Source: Asparagopsis taxiformis
Taxonomy: Eukaryota > Rhodophyta > Florideophyceae > Bonnemaisoniales > Bonnemaisoniaceae
Assembly: GCA_030407315.1 (NCBI GenBank)
Contig: JALQPE010002229.1
Coordinates: 1 to 64,000, forward strand
Direction: 5' to 3'
Length of the DNA stretch: 64,000 bases
Shown in pieces: positions 1-11,854 of the stretch. A program made the position numbers and the translations under genes. The notes below the pieces were generated by a model. It was given only the letters and a program-made list of their open reading frames with translations, was not told the DNA's origin and did not search any database. Position 1 is the first letter of the stretch. Each line of letters opens with the position of its first letter.

Positions 1-620
1 AAGTGGCAGTGTTTCGGTTGCATACTTTGAGCATAATGTGCACAATGTGCACAATGATGTGTGTACATGTGTGTACTCGAGGGACGCCATGGCGTGGATG
101 TCTTGGCGGTGCTCATTGTATTCACGCTCAACAGTGCGTGCATGCCGACGCGGACATCAGCACACGACGGAGCATGTGATACGTCCATGCATGGACTGCA
201 TCACACACACACGTGCAAATAGGATCTTTATAGCAGCCATGCCTGGAGCATATGACTGTAAAGGGGTATAGGAGTGTGGAGCATGTATGAAACGGATGGT
301 TGTACACATAAGTGTGTGGCGTTTCGAGAATCAATAAGTGGAGCAGTGTATGGTCGTCGGCACTTTGCAATACGGCTTGTATGATTGTACAGGGGTATAG
401 GAGCGTGGAGCATGCATAGCATGGAGGATTTACACATATGTTTGCATGAGTCTTGGCGTGCATGGATGGGTGTACAAAGAAGTGTGCATGAGTCTGTGCG
501 TGCATGGATGGCACGGAAGGGTGTACAAATAAGTGTGCATGTCTGTGTGGCGGCAGTGAAGCAATCAGTGCAACAGTGCATGCACGTCACAGCACTTTGC
601 AATATGAATTATTATGAATG
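1..620. repeat. Degenerate GTGCATGG-rich tandem repeat
   Basis: The stretch is built from diverged repeats rich in TGTGCATG and GTGTACA. The phrase GGGGTATAGGAG recurs near 263 and 392, about 130 bp apart, and GCGTGCATGGATGG recurs near 456 and 499. All reading frames here are short, Cys/His/Met-rich products of the repeat, and no gene is supported. Confidence 0.7.
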
Positions 621-1596
621 AGTGAGTGGCATTAAAGAGATTCTGAACGACATACATTTATGTGAACGGTCTTACCAACTTATTTAAACGATGGCAACTG
701 CTGTCATACTCGATCACAGGTTGCGACATCTAACTTTCCGTCCACTAGCGAGTCAAACGTTGTAATCACCGAAGTAAGCGCAATTGTGTCAATCCAGGGT
801 GTAGGAGTGCCGAGCACAAAGCACGGTTTGTACCTACTCCGGTAGGAGTCAGCGTCCGTTTGGTGTACAAAGAACTATCAATTTTGCGATACGGTTTCCC
901 TGCGCGTAATTCTATGTGTTCTCGCCACCCAGAACCGCTCCTCATCCGTACACTGATCACCTTTGACACCAGATAAATAACTTCTTTCCCGATTGTGTAG
1001 CACTCAGAAGACTCGGCGGTTGCCGTTCTCTTCGTGAATCGAAAGCGTCTCCGAATTTTCGGCCTGTTGCACGATGGGCTTTTCAGTAGCTTTGGAGGGT
1101 GAAACTGCTGCTCAGCACGCGACACTTCATTTTTGTCCGTAGGAGATTGCGGCTGTATTTGCGTCGCTAGATGTGTTTGTCCATATCAGATTTCTGTGCA
1201 CTGAACGTGTCAATGTGCGAATTTTTCGGCGCGGATTGATGCGCTTTGTCTGCCGGCAAGCGTACTCGATGTTGAGGAGATGAGAGCGGAGTCGCGTACG
1301 TACAGCGCTCACAACGTTCACACTCTCCCCCTTTTTTCTCGATCGCCAATTGCGCAGCTTTTTTAAGTGGTTTTTTGTTTGACCACTGCATCTTGCGGGA
1401 GAAGCCGAAATACCTGCGTTAAGAATTGATAGCAGACGGCACCCCCGCGATATGCGTACATCTCCGAAACCGGCTCATATAACGATACTAAGTAGCGCTG
1501 TCGTCTCGTACGATTGTACTAACGACACGAAACGAGTCCCTTACTAGATCTTCGCTGGCTGCAATTTCGAAGCAGCGCCGGGACCAGAATTTTACC
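621..1596. other. No recognisable gene
   Basis: Only short unrelated frames are present on the minus strand (766-1125 and 1127-1391), with no recognisable domain. No repeat family from elsewhere in the window was seen here. Confidence 0.4.
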
Positions 1597-1896
1597 TTGT
1601 GCATTCTCCATCTTCGAACTTTTCGCTATGATTTTTGCCCTGTCCAGATTTCTCTCCTGATAGAGGACACCTGTCCTTTCATCTCGAAAGACAGTCGGTC
1701 TATTTTAGATCCTGATGATTTGGTCATTGTTGATGAGGTGGTATGGGGCGAAAGTGTCGTGGACTTGCAGCACATGTCTGCTTTATACCAGAACGGGAAC
1801 CAGCTTCTAATCAGTAATAAGCGCTCAGGATGTAAATATGTCACAAATGAGCGCTTTCTGTACTTTTCGGAACGAGATGTACTTCTTGAATTATGA
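1597..1896 (+). CDS. Hypothetical ORF fragment, unknown function
   Basis: A 99-codon frame whose second half (residues about 36-99) has protein-like composition, including an acidic and hydrophobic stretch LDPDDLVIVDEVVWG. I do not recognise the family. The frame ends at TGA, and short open pieces continue in other frames to about 2,110, so it may be a remnant of a longer decayed gene. It lies about 1.2 kb upstream of a ParB-like pseudogene on the same strand, and no link between the two is demonstrated. Confidence 0.25.
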   Translation: MCILHLRTFRYDFCPVQISLLIEDTCPFISKDSRSILDPDDLVIVDEVVWGESVVDLQHMSALYQNGNQLLISNKRSGCKYVTNERFLYFSERDVLLEL

Positions 1897-3078
1897 GCCT
1901 TGAATCCATCGATCTCATTGGACGCCCGGAACTCCCTTGAATTGAAGGATTCCAGCGTGCCAGTCGTAGTTCACCAGCAATGACTGTGGAAAAACATGTT
2001 ATCTGTCTGATCTCTAATCCGAATACTCTTGGTGGGAACGATTCATTATCTGCTCCCGTATATTCCACATGTTCGAGAACAATATTCTGTTCATTGAATG
2101 GAGTCATAATGTAAATGTTCTACCATTTATATGTATCAAGTTCCATGCTATTGCACCTGAACCTTGTAAACACGATTTTAGTTGTACAAAAATCGAATCA
2201 AACTTCTATAGTTTGAGAACAGTACGACGTACTACTTTTCGCAGGCCTGCTTTGTGCACCGTTCAAGCAATAATAATGTTCTTGCGGTCTGAGTTTCTAT
2301 TTCTAATATGCATTGTTTTATCGTCTACGTTGCAGTGGGTAGGAATGTACTCTAAGGTGTAATGTAGGATATGGAATGTAGTAAGGAATGAAAGAAACCT
2401 GGTAGCTGCGCTGTTTACTGAAAAATGGCATTGCAATGGGGACATGAGAATGGTTTTTCGGTGTGAAAGATACTCAGACCTGTTCGGTAATATTGGTATC
2501 GCAGGGTAAGGTGGCGAACCTGTTCAGAAATTCCTGCTATTAGCAGCGAAAAGATGATGTTTACGGCCCATTTGCTGTATAGGAAATAGTCCTGGTGAGA
2601 TGGGCCATTCCTGGGAAATATGAAAAAAAATTTGCCAAGTGTTGTGCAGAGCAATATAGCAAATCAGATTTCCAAATCATTCCATCATCGGATAGACACG
2701 GCCCGGCGCAATATAATTTTTACAATACCCACGCTACTGATATTTCTGATTTGGCAATCATTGGAGAGTGCTTGCGTCTCCTATCCACTTCAATGTCTCC
2801 CTAGTAATGGGAACCAAGATATACGGGCCACCACCGCCGTCGTAATCCGGTTTGAGCCGTGTCGTGCCCTGCATGGCCAAGATGCTTCACCATGCATAGT
2901 ACACTGGCCCAAACCCGAAATGACCGTTTCATTGGAAGTACACTATACTTGAGTATGGCGTTCATGACAATCATTTCAAGTCCTTCATGCGAAAGTGCGA
3001 GAAATTGATACAGAGTTTTATAGCTTCTGTTTCCCTTCATTTCTTACCCGGCACTTCATTATTTCAGAACTGGATGAC
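1897..3078. other. No clear gene
   Basis: AT-rich sequence with short frames on both strands (for example 2,620-2,952 plus and 2,801-3,040 minus) that show no family signature. It may contain eroded sequence upstream of the ParB-like pseudogene. Confidence 0.35.
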
Positions 3079-4579
3079 ATGACGAGATTCTTCAAGAGGA
3101 GTGGGTCCAGACTCAGTTCCAAATCAGGTCCTCCAGAAGAGGAACCGGGTACTTCCACCATGAAGCACACTAATACCGCCTTATTTGCAGACTTCATGGA
3201 AGGGTCTACGAACACACGTGTTGATCCGCGGGCATGCATCCCACTCACTGCTGTTCGACAAGTGGTGCGCTCTGGTGTGTTGCGATTGAAGTCGATATTT
3301 TCTGGAAACATGAAGTCAGCACAATGTCAAGAACAAGATGAAACAAACGGAATTGATGGATTCATTTCGGGTTCCGACAATGCGATCGTAGTCGAGTTGA
3401 ACGGGTCGTTCCAGCGCCACATTATTGACTTTTTCAAAACGATACGCGGTCCTCAGGGTGATTTTCTTTCTGACAGTGAGGCGAAAGAGAAGTCCGAACG
3501 CCGTTCCGTTTGGTACGGAGTTGTTGACGGTATGCACAGACTGACTGCAATCCAGGAGTTAATGGATGAGAACCCGGAGAGTGGGACTCTTTTATGTGGC
3601 CTGTCACGATGATACTGAAAGGAGGTCATTCTATCCAAGTTCTGAAACAACTAGGCAGACATCAGAACCGAAAGCATGATGCAACACTATATGTCGAAAC
3701 CACGTTCTATGATATCCTGAGCGGAATGAAAGAAGAAGCCCACCGGATGCAGAGCATGACCTCAAAGCCACCTACAGCCAAACAAGTTGCTGCCGCATAT
3801 GATGGTTGCTCCCACCTCAGGATAACACCGTCAGACAGACTGCTGCGACGGCATTGCGCCTTCCTGCGCGAGTGATCGAAGAGATTGGAACAATTATGAA
3901 TTCGGAGCATCCAGACTTGGCAGAACCTCCTTCTAGCAACAGTATGGCAGTGAAAACTCGGAGAAAGGGTACTAATACCCCAATGACAAGCGTTGACTGT
4001 CGCGTGTATCGCAAATTTGTGAATATAACATCTTTGAAATCTGCAACCAAGTTCATGAACGCTTCGGGTACGATGCTGAAGAAGTTCAAGTTCATACTCT
4101 TTACAGGCTTCGGGGAATCTCCAGATTGAATAAATTCAAACCAGTATCATACAAGATACCCTCCAGCAATACGAATACACATGCGCAGCGATGAAAGAAG
4201 CGCGTAAGTTCGAGGTTCTTCATGGAGGACAGGTATGGCCAAAGGGCATGGAATCAATAAAGCTGAATCTACTTCGCTCATCAAAGTTCGATACTGATGT
4301 TATGGAGAACATGGGAAATGATTATAATATTCTGGATGCTCTTTTGAAGCAGTACCGGAAAGTTTGCCCTCAAATTGCTCCCATGAAGGAAAAGAAGTAT
4401 CGGGAAAGCCATCGAAAAGACCCAGATCCCGATTCTTTCTGTCAGGAAATTGGCAAGACGGCAGCCGATAACGAAAATGCAGATACAAGGGACGCGAAAG
4501 AAGAGAAACAAAAAGATGTCTCGAAGGAAGATAGTGTTCCTCAACTAGGCTCCGAAATATGTGATGAGGATATTGTCTC
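3079..4579 (+). pseudogene. ParB/Srx-like protein, frame-shifted remnant
   Basis: Coding similarity runs through several frames in succession: 3,079-3,612, then 3,594-3,875, then 3,806-4,129, then 4,191-4,579, so at least three frameshifts are needed. The first piece carries a ParB-like core with the motif VDGMHRLTAIQE near 3,527-3,560. The same pattern (D/G-x-x-H-R-x-x-A) occurs in the three other ParB-like genes of this window. Downstream pieces keep a coherent protein-like sequence (RKHDATLYVETTFYD; SVDCRVYRKFVNITS; KEARKFEVL; a Lys/Glu-rich tail) but no domain I can name. The coding trace stops where CACTACGGTGTTG begins at 4,580, so transposon end A appears to sit in its 3' part. Across the element, the reading at 59,731 would add only a few residues before a TGA. 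The gene is clearly broken; its original function is unknown beyond the ParB-like domain. Confidence 0.6.
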
Positions 4580-5100
4580 CACTACGGTGTTGAAAAGGGG
4601 GCCTCAGACAGTACGGTGAGACAGTGATTTTTACTGTCTGAGACAGTAAAAATCACTATGCGGCAAATGAAAATTAATGCCACACTTGGAGACAGTGATT
4701 TGCACTGTCTGGCAGACAGTACGGAACACTGTCTGCAGACAGTAAAAAACATTGTCTCACCGTACTGTCTGAGGCAGTGAATGGAGACAGTAAAAATTAA
4801 TGATTTATTCAATAGTTGGATATGATGTAATTTACTGTACTGGGCAGTGTTGGCGGATAGTGTTTGTATTGGCCAAGGCAACATGGCCGGATAGTGAAAT
4901 ACGCTGCCTGGGACAATAGATGGAACCAACACGGTGCACTGTCCTGGGCAGTACCTGGAAACAGTGATTTTCACTGTCCTGGGCAGTACCTGTAGACAGT
5001 ATTTCGTGCTGCCCTGGGCAGCACCTGGAGACAGTAAAAGTAGTGTCCTGATATAGTAAAATTCGGTGTCTGGGAGTGGTGGATAAGATGGAGCGTCACG
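4580..5100. repeat. Element A alpha-end subterminal array
   Basis: After the terminal CACTACGGTGTTG come many direct and inverted GACAGT/ACTGTC motifs, several arranged as palindromes such as GACAGTGATTTTTACTGTC. Further in are about three 35-bp units containing GGTACTGCCCAGGACAGT (roughly 4,930-5,050). The same block, inverted and with about ten 35-bp units, is at 45,955-46,689. In CACTA elements such subterminal repeats bind transposase; that role here is inferred from family knowledge. Confidence 0.8.
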
Positions 5101-6497
5101 CTGTCGGGGCATCTTTTTGGGGTAGAGGGAGGCAGTTCTAGCGCTATGAGGATGGGGCATGGACGGTATTCATATGGGAATGGACAGAATAGTACGGCTA
5201 GGAATTTTTATTTCGTAGTGACTATGAGCTAGCGAGAGGTATACGCGGTAGGATAGGTAGCAATCTAAGAGGGTGCGATATGGGAAGCTTCACTCTGGAT
5301 TTGTTTATTTGCGCAGGCTACATTGAGAATAAACAATCCCTATGTTAAAAATGCTACTACAACTAACACTATTCCGACGAGTAAAACTAAAACTACTAGA
5401 AAAGTCTACAAATCTATAACCTGATTGAGCTGCATGAATAAGCTAGGAAATGAAGAGAAGAAGAAAAAATGATGTAGAGAAAGGAAACAAGTTAGTGACG
5501 TTGAATTGGAGAGGGAAATGATGGTGATTAGGAGACTAACGACCTTACCTTAACAAATACCATTGCATCCCAAATTGAGATATGTACTCACAGGCAGAAA
5601 AGAAAAGAAAAGTAGTGGAGAAGTGGTAAGAGAGAAAGATAAATGAAAGTAGAAGTGGAACACTCACCGACTGGAAACCTGAGAAAGAGAAAACAAATAG
5701 AAAACTGGGTTAGTGGCGTGAGTTGTGGAAACGTACCATCATGGTTCATATCCGTCGGAGACAAAGCAAAACTTTGCCCTGGAAGCCGTATTGATGATCT
5801 AAAACTTATGCTTTGGAAGCAGTTTAGATGATCTATACGGCTTCCACGGCCAGGGTTGTTGCTTTGTTTCTGACGGATATGAAGATGGAAACAGGGATTT
5901 CCAGAATCTGTTGTTTAAGTAGCACTCTGCGGGCGGAAATGACGTGTAGGAGAACAATAGAGGGATGAATTTGAAACGGAGCGGTGCGATGGGAGGCCCA
6001 GAAAAACGATACCTAGGGTGCGAATTACGCTTTGAAGCACATGGACCTGGCAGAAACAGGCGCAAAATTATTGTATCTTCTACCGCCTTCTCTAGTCTAT
6101 AATGACGTCATCACTACAGAAATATAGGAAAAACACTAGCATATGGGGCCTACAGAAAAGGGTGAGGCGAGGAGTAGGAAAAATGGCGCCCTTTCCTGGA
6201 CGAGGAGTCCGCGCTTCCAGTGATGATGTGGACGGTATATATATGACGTCATTGCATGCTCTGAGCACACTTGGCAGGCAGTCAAAGCGGGCCACTGGAT
6301 GTGGGCGGCTAGGAAACAGCAGTGTGGGAGAAATTTTATAATTTTCATGTTGCAAGCGAGCAGTGAATCTGCATTGCAATATATAAATTTATGCTAATTT
6401 AAGATATCACACCGAGTACGATTCAACGAGAGATTGTGCTTCCAACTTGTAAATAGGGCCGAAAATGTGGTAGAGTATACGAGTAGGAAGTACGTGT
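5101..6497. other. Alpha-flank non-coding region with long imperfect inverted repeat
   Basis: No convincing gene. About 5,748-5,885 forms an imperfect foldback of about 130 bp: a segment with ATCCGTCGGAGACAAAGC and CTGGAAGCCGTA is mirrored around about 5,815. The whole stretch has an inverted, diverged counterpart at about 44,500-45,950 in element D, so it is a conserved part of the element's alpha end and not host DNA. Confidence 0.6.
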
Positions 6498-6740
6498 ATG
6501 AGAAAATCAGATTCAGTATTAGTGCCTAGAGCATCACTGCGAAATAAACGGCCGTTTCCGGAAATGGATACATCTTGGTTGGGTTTGTGGTTAGGGAATG
6601 CGATACAAGATAGCAAAACGATGTTGAGTCCGGATGAAATAGCAATCAATGTGTATAAAGAAATGAGCATAGGACAAAGAATTGTGGTGAACCAGTTCAT
6701 TGGATCGAATGAAACCCTGGAAAGGTTTCGTAACGGTTAA
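6498..6740 (+). CDS. Small ORF shared by elements A and D, unknown
   Basis: An 80-codon frame. Its last about 57 codons are retained, with substitutions and one 9-base insertion, in the inverted copy at 44,289-44,474 (shared words GNAIQDSKT, SPDEIAI, QFIGSNE). In the D copy the frame stays open in that part but the upstream part is broken. Conservation may reflect recent duplication and not selection. No family is recognised. It ends 100 bp before the transposase region on the same strand. Confidence 0.25.
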   Translation: MRKSDSVLVPRASLRNKRPFPEMDTSWLGLWLGNAIQDSKTMLSPDEIAINVYKEMSIGQRIVVNQFIGSNETLERFRNG

Positions 6741-6839
6741 AAGTAATACTGTATTGAGATAGTAGTCATGTCGTAGAAGTTTAGAGTTGTATTCTATGCA
6801 ACAAAACTGAGCGAAGAAGAAAAGAACAAAAACATCAAG

Positions 6840-9800
6840 ATGGCTCCGAGACGGACTCCTATTCGAAAGAAAACCACAAGTCGTAGGACAAAGGCGAGAT
6901 TCGATTCACTCAATGTGGCCAGTCCCAGTGAACAGCTTCCTGGGAAACTGCAGGGAGAAATCCGCAGCAGTGATGCAGCCTGCATGAACAAAGAAATCCC
7001 GAGAGGTAATGAGCTACGACGTGAGTGTACCACAGATGACCTATTGGAGTCCCCAATCCCTATGGGTGACACAATAGAAGGTTGTATTGATGTGTACAGC
7101 AACAACGATGAAGCTGGAAGTGACATCTACATAGCATCGAGCACGCTAATGGAATCGGGAAGAAGCAACCGGACGAGGTTCTGATTCTATTTCAACTGGA
7201 GGCCCGATAGACCCAAATGCTGGGGATGAAGCATGTGGTGATTTCAAGGCATTACTACAATGGCCTGCGATGTATGGGGTTCTTCAGCTGAGTGGAACTC
7301 AAAGAATGACAAGAGCCCACTATGAAGGTACCCTGTTCGGAATGAATTTCCGCAGAGATCCAAGTGAGCATGTCCCGTCGGACTCTGTGATGCGACAGAA
7401 GATACTACCATTCTTGAGGAAAAACACTGCTATGCAAAGAGCTGTGACATCGAGTTCTCCGATAGACCTTCGAAGAGCGGAGCAAGAGCTGCACAACAGC
7501 ATCGAGGTGCAGTAGGAACCCGTGGAACAACAGATGACAGAGACAATTGTGGAGGAATGGCGAAAGTTCGTATTGTACTCCCAAGCACATGGGCTCTGAA
7601 GATGTCCAGACTCGACCAATCTTTAAAGCATTCCGCAGTGATGCGAACAATCGAAGCTCGGAAGGAGAAAAATCAACCGCAGAGTGCAGCATTGAAGATT
7701 CGTTCATTGCAAAGTGCAGGAGGGGTGTTTTGAGCGACCCATTCGTTCGCACAGCAGTTGTTCCCATTGACAGCGATGGGAAAAAGGGGTTGAAGCACAT
7801 TTATGTACCTGATGGAACAGCAATTCGAATCCGATGTCATCCAGGAGCTCGTCAGGTTGCCGTCATCGAAAGAGCAAAAGGGTTCAGGAAGAATGACAGA
7901 GATGGTGGGAAACCGAAGAGGAGAAGAGTGGCGGTTACGTCGTTGTGGGAACTTCATGCGAGGACCATAGTTACCTATGAGGCTCGACACGACGGTGAGC
8001 ATGATGTGCATGTCGAAAAATATCTGCAGCCGCGAATGTCACATCTATTGGAATGGGAGAGGCGCAGCATGCTCTGCGAGCGATATCGCAATGTGTAATC
8101 GGAGCAGGAGCCAAGGGAAAAGGAACACGAGCTGGGGACGTGATAACCGTTCTATTACCAATTGGAATGGAAGAGGGTGATATTGTTCCACACGTCGTAT
8201 TGGTGAACAGGTATTTGAAAGAGCAGGTCGGAGAAGCATCCACCATGTTACTTTGCTTTTCACCGGGCGCGAGCTTTGCTGAAGCCAGAAACCCGCCCGA
8301 TAGACTAGGAAGCCCCAAGTATGAAGAAATTCGTGTTTCAGGGGTGTTCTCGGATGGTTTCGGAGACCACAGGTCGCAATGGCACCCAGCGTCTCCGCGA
8401 GAAGATGCACCATGTGGGGGAAAGCTGGAGGATGGTCGAAACTACTTTGTTTACCGATTTCTCCTTTACACGGATGACTTTGAACCATTCACAAGCAGGA
8501 AGGGAAGTTTTGGTGGATGCTATATGTTACCTCTCAATCTACCGCCTCGGAAAAGGGGAAGCTACCAAGCGGTTCGAGTGATTGGTTTGCCACCTCCGGA
8601 GTGTCCACAAATTGTGTATTGCGATATATCGTTCAAGATATAGTGCGAGGAAGCACAGAGGGTTTCCCAACGAAAAATGCAGAGGGAGAAGATGTTGTGG
8701 TATTTCTAGACCCAGTGGGGAGCATTGGAGACTATCCTGCAGTTTCACATACCCTGGATGTTCTTGGACACACATCAAAACTCTCCGTGCCACATCTGCA
8801 GTTTCCGCAAATATGACCTAGTCAGTACTGGCGGCACGAAGAATGCATACACTTCGGTAGTGAACGGGCAAACATCGACGCATGCCAGGAGCAAGTATCG
8901 GAATGCATCGACACGTAAGGATGCCACAGAAACCAGCTTCGCACTCTCGGACTGGCTGCAGAAGAAGGGGAAGATTTACCATTTCATGTCCTGAGCACTT
9001 CCTTGGAAGCAGTGCAGGAAGAAGTACCAAAGAGACGGAAAACGGAGTTTCAGTTGTCCCAGCAATTTTTGACCCGTACCGTTCCGCAGTGATAGCACCT
9101 GACCATCTATTGTCTGGACTGGCACAAGATGTACTGAACGCTTGTATTTCAGCTGCCAGCCCACGAATTCGAGAGGTAGCTGAATTGCAAATTCTGGGCG
9201 CTCTGAAGAAGTTCAGGATGGGAAGGCAGAACCGTTTATTTGGAACCAACAATCTGCTTTCCATGAACATGAGTGACATATTCAGTGTGCTGCTGATAGA
9301 ACCTATGGCATTCGAAAACGCAGCTCGAATGATGGATGGGAAAGGGGAAGGTTATCGTGAAAAATTTGATGGGCCGTCAAACTAGTAGTGATGTTTCAGA
9401 AGCTGGTTTCGTGTATTAGTTTCATGCCCGTATGGTGGAAAGACGGTCCACATGAAGTAGAGACGGCTGACGGCGAAGGTGGCAGGAATGAATACATTCT
9501 GGGAAGAACCGTAGACTACGTGGAGACGTTGAATGAGTATTGTCGGAGAGTGAAGGGAGCAGGAGCACATTTGGACAAGCTAATGTTCATCGTCTTGTCG
9601 AGTTTTGTGTCATACGCTTCCTGCCTACGGCTCTGTGAAGCACGTGCAGGAGCTTATATTCGAACGGATGCATCAGCCGCTGAAGAAAGGTGTGAGAATG
9701 TCCAATCACCACAAAGCGACAGCTTTCAGCCGGCTACAGCTTTATGCGCGGAATTAGGTCCTGCGGATGACTGGCAGACGAGAGTGGCCATTGTTTTGCG

Positions 9801-10392
9801 CGAAATCGGCATGGAGCCACAACATTGGTCCTCGTCCGAATGCTCTCAAATGGTCAACGTTCTTTCACAGGAGCTAGGCAGAGAAATAGATGTGGGAAGA
9901 CGAGGTAGTGAAAAAACTGCTTCAAGGAACGGTTCTCCAGCTTCTCTCCCAGCGTCGAGGAAAGATATTGTCGGCGGATGGTGAAATTGTGACGTGGAGA
10001 GGGCATGGAGGTATATCTATTGACGAGGCAGGAGTACATGAATGGAAAATGTGATATGGCAGATGAATGGAAAATGTGATATGGCAGAGGGTGCTGTAGG
10101 TGTTTTCAAACGGTTCTTTACCGAAAGGTACGGAAGCGGAACAAGCGGGTGTGGAAAGTATGCCGAATGGGTGAGAAGAGTTTCTAGAAGCACTACGACA
10201 GAGTGGGGAAGGAAAACAGTGCAGAGGTCTGGCTCTCTAGAATCAGAAGCTATCATCCATGCTGTTTGCCCTGAACAGAGGACATGTGAGGATGGTGCAA
10301 CTTCACAAGCGATTCTGTACCCGGCGTCTCGTCTCACATCAGAGATAATGCGGGGAAGAATTAATTATGAACCGCGGTTTTTATTGTTCTAG
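6840..10392 (+). pseudogene. CACTA/EnSpm-type transposase (Plavaka-like), decayed
   Basis: A long coding trace passes through at least six frames (6,840-7,184; 7,270-7,515; 7,547-8,098; 8,053-8,643; 8,517-8,816; 8,725-8,994; 8,882-9,385; 9,388-9,984; 10,042-10,392). Diagnostic stretches are LYTDDFEPF with GGCYMLPLNLPPRKR and VRVIGLPP (8,465-8,600), then VVVFLDPVGSIGDYPA and DVLGHTS (8,690-8,780), then SPCHICSFRKYD (8,780-8,820), a Cys-x-x-Cys zinc-binding-like site, and PDHLLSGLAQDVLNA (9,097-9,141). This order (catalytic-core strand, NLPP segment, D-x-PA-like stretch, CxxC) matches transposases of the EnSpm/CACTA group including Plavaka-like forms, and agrees with the CACTA termini of the element. 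Introns could explain one or two frame changes, but the number and spacing argue for decay. A 25-bp direct duplication (ATGAATGGAAAATGTG start) sits at 10,036-10,085. Element D has lost this region entirely. Confidence 0.65.
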
Positions 10393-10450
10393 CGTTCTTT
10401 ATCCTGAGGAACGAGAGTGCGAGAGATGAGCAAGGTACAGCTTATGGAGT

Positions 10451-10687
10451 TTGCCTGGGTTTGCAAAAACTGATGAAGGAGTGTTCAAGGTCGAAGAGAG
10501 GCGACGAACAGTAATTGTGGAGATGAGTGAGGGAGTCACTGAGGTGTTTGGTATGCACTATTGCAATGGGAGTGTATGCGAATATGATGAGAACATGGGG
10601 GAGGTAAGGCACGGACCCGGACTGCTGGAGGGTGGAGAGATATATGGACTATGTAGGCGAGACGGATTTCCACCGAGGGCTGCATGA
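10451..10687 (+). CDS. Short ORF after the transposase, unknown
   Basis: A 78-codon frame (VFKVEERRRTVIVEMSEG; FGMHYCNGSV) with protein-like composition, 60 bp after the transposase trace and on the same strand. It could be the transposase C-terminus after another frameshift, or a small separate gene. No domain is recognised. Confidence 0.25.
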   Translation: MPGFAKTDEGVFKVEERRRTVIVEMSEGVTEVFGMHYCNGSVCEYDENMGEVRHGPGLLEGGEIYGLCRRDGFPPRAA

Positions 10688-10806
10688 TTTTTAGGAAGAA
10701 TAAAATGAATAACCAGATGCATCACATATGAATTGTACACTCTAGGGCGTTGGTGGATTGGTGCGAAGTAGTGGGGAGAGGATCTGAGAGGATGGAGGGA
10801 GGTATG

Positions 10807-11130
10807 CTTACAGCAAAGTCATCGTTACGATGACTTTGCTGTAAGAAAACGTTGCCATTACAGTGGCCAAGAATTTTTTACCGGGTAAAAAATCGTGGCA
10901 GCTGTAATGATTTGCTTTCTTACAGCAAAGTCATCGTAACGATGACTTTGCTGTAAGGAACCGTTTCCTTGCAGTGGCCGAAGAATTTTTTACCGGGTAA
11001 AAATCAGCAAGAATTTTTACCGGGTAAAAAATTGTGGCCGCTGTAATGATTTGTTTTCATACAGCAAAGTCATCGTAACGATGACTTTGCTGTAAGAAAA
11101 CGTTTCATTACAGCAAATTCATCGATTGTT
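10807..11130. repeat. 39-bp palindrome cluster P1
   Basis: Three copies of a near-perfect 39-bp palindrome (half-site CTTACAGCAAAGTCATCGT, centre T or A) at 10,807, 10,919 and about 11,058, and a partial fourth near 11,108. Between them lie a second palindrome family, TTTTTTACCCGGTAAAAAA-like, and CATTACAG/CTGTAATG half-sites. The cluster lies about 0.7 kb upstream of the first ParB-oxygenase gene. Confidence 0.9.
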
Positions 11131-11854
11131 AAGGTTAAGTAACCAACTTTAGGATGTCCAGAGGACCTGCTCGTTGTAAGGAATATTGATCAACTGGCGA
11201 AGAGGAAGCATTTTGAATCGACTAGGGTAGGAAGGCAATGAGATTTGGTATGCAAGAAAACTGAATCGCAGTAGTGAATAGGTAGTTGAAATGAATTCAT
11301 ATTGATGTTCTTTGGTGTATTGTCCATTGGAGCACATTGAAAACCATTTATATGATCACCGTTTAAATAGTCTATGAATCCTTTGCAGCCGAGTACGCCA
11401 ATAGGAAGAAATTCAAGCGGTGGCCTGCACGGGAACCGTTTATTTGTGAGTAGCAAAAGTTAGTTTAGAAATGAATTTTGCAGACTTGTAGGAGAGTTGG
11501 ATCGTAGTAAATGTATAAAAATCACGTAGAATCGATTGATAGAAATCAATGGTATGGAAGAAGAAGCGAGGTGGAGAGTGTGGATGAAATAGGTTGTTGG
11601 AATATGAATGATAATTGACGTGGTGAGGTAAACGGGTTCGATTGCATTATATGCGTTAGAGGTACATACTATTAGGTGTAGATTGATGGAAAAGGCTAAA
11701 CGCTTTGTGGAGGTATCAGGATCAGGTAGAGTCAGAGGTGCTGAGCGGGTGCAGCGTAAGGTTCATCAGGACTGAACGTAGGTAGGGGATGTCTTGTCAG
11801 GACAGTATATGAGAGGAAGCTGAGAGACGGGAAGCGCACTCGGAGGTACCACAA
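11131..11854. other. Upstream region of ParB-oxygenase gene 1
   Basis: About 720 bp without a gene. AT-rich, with short frames only. It presumably contains the promoter of the gene starting at 11,855 or 11,927, but I see no clear TATA element or binding site I could defend. Confidence 0.35.
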
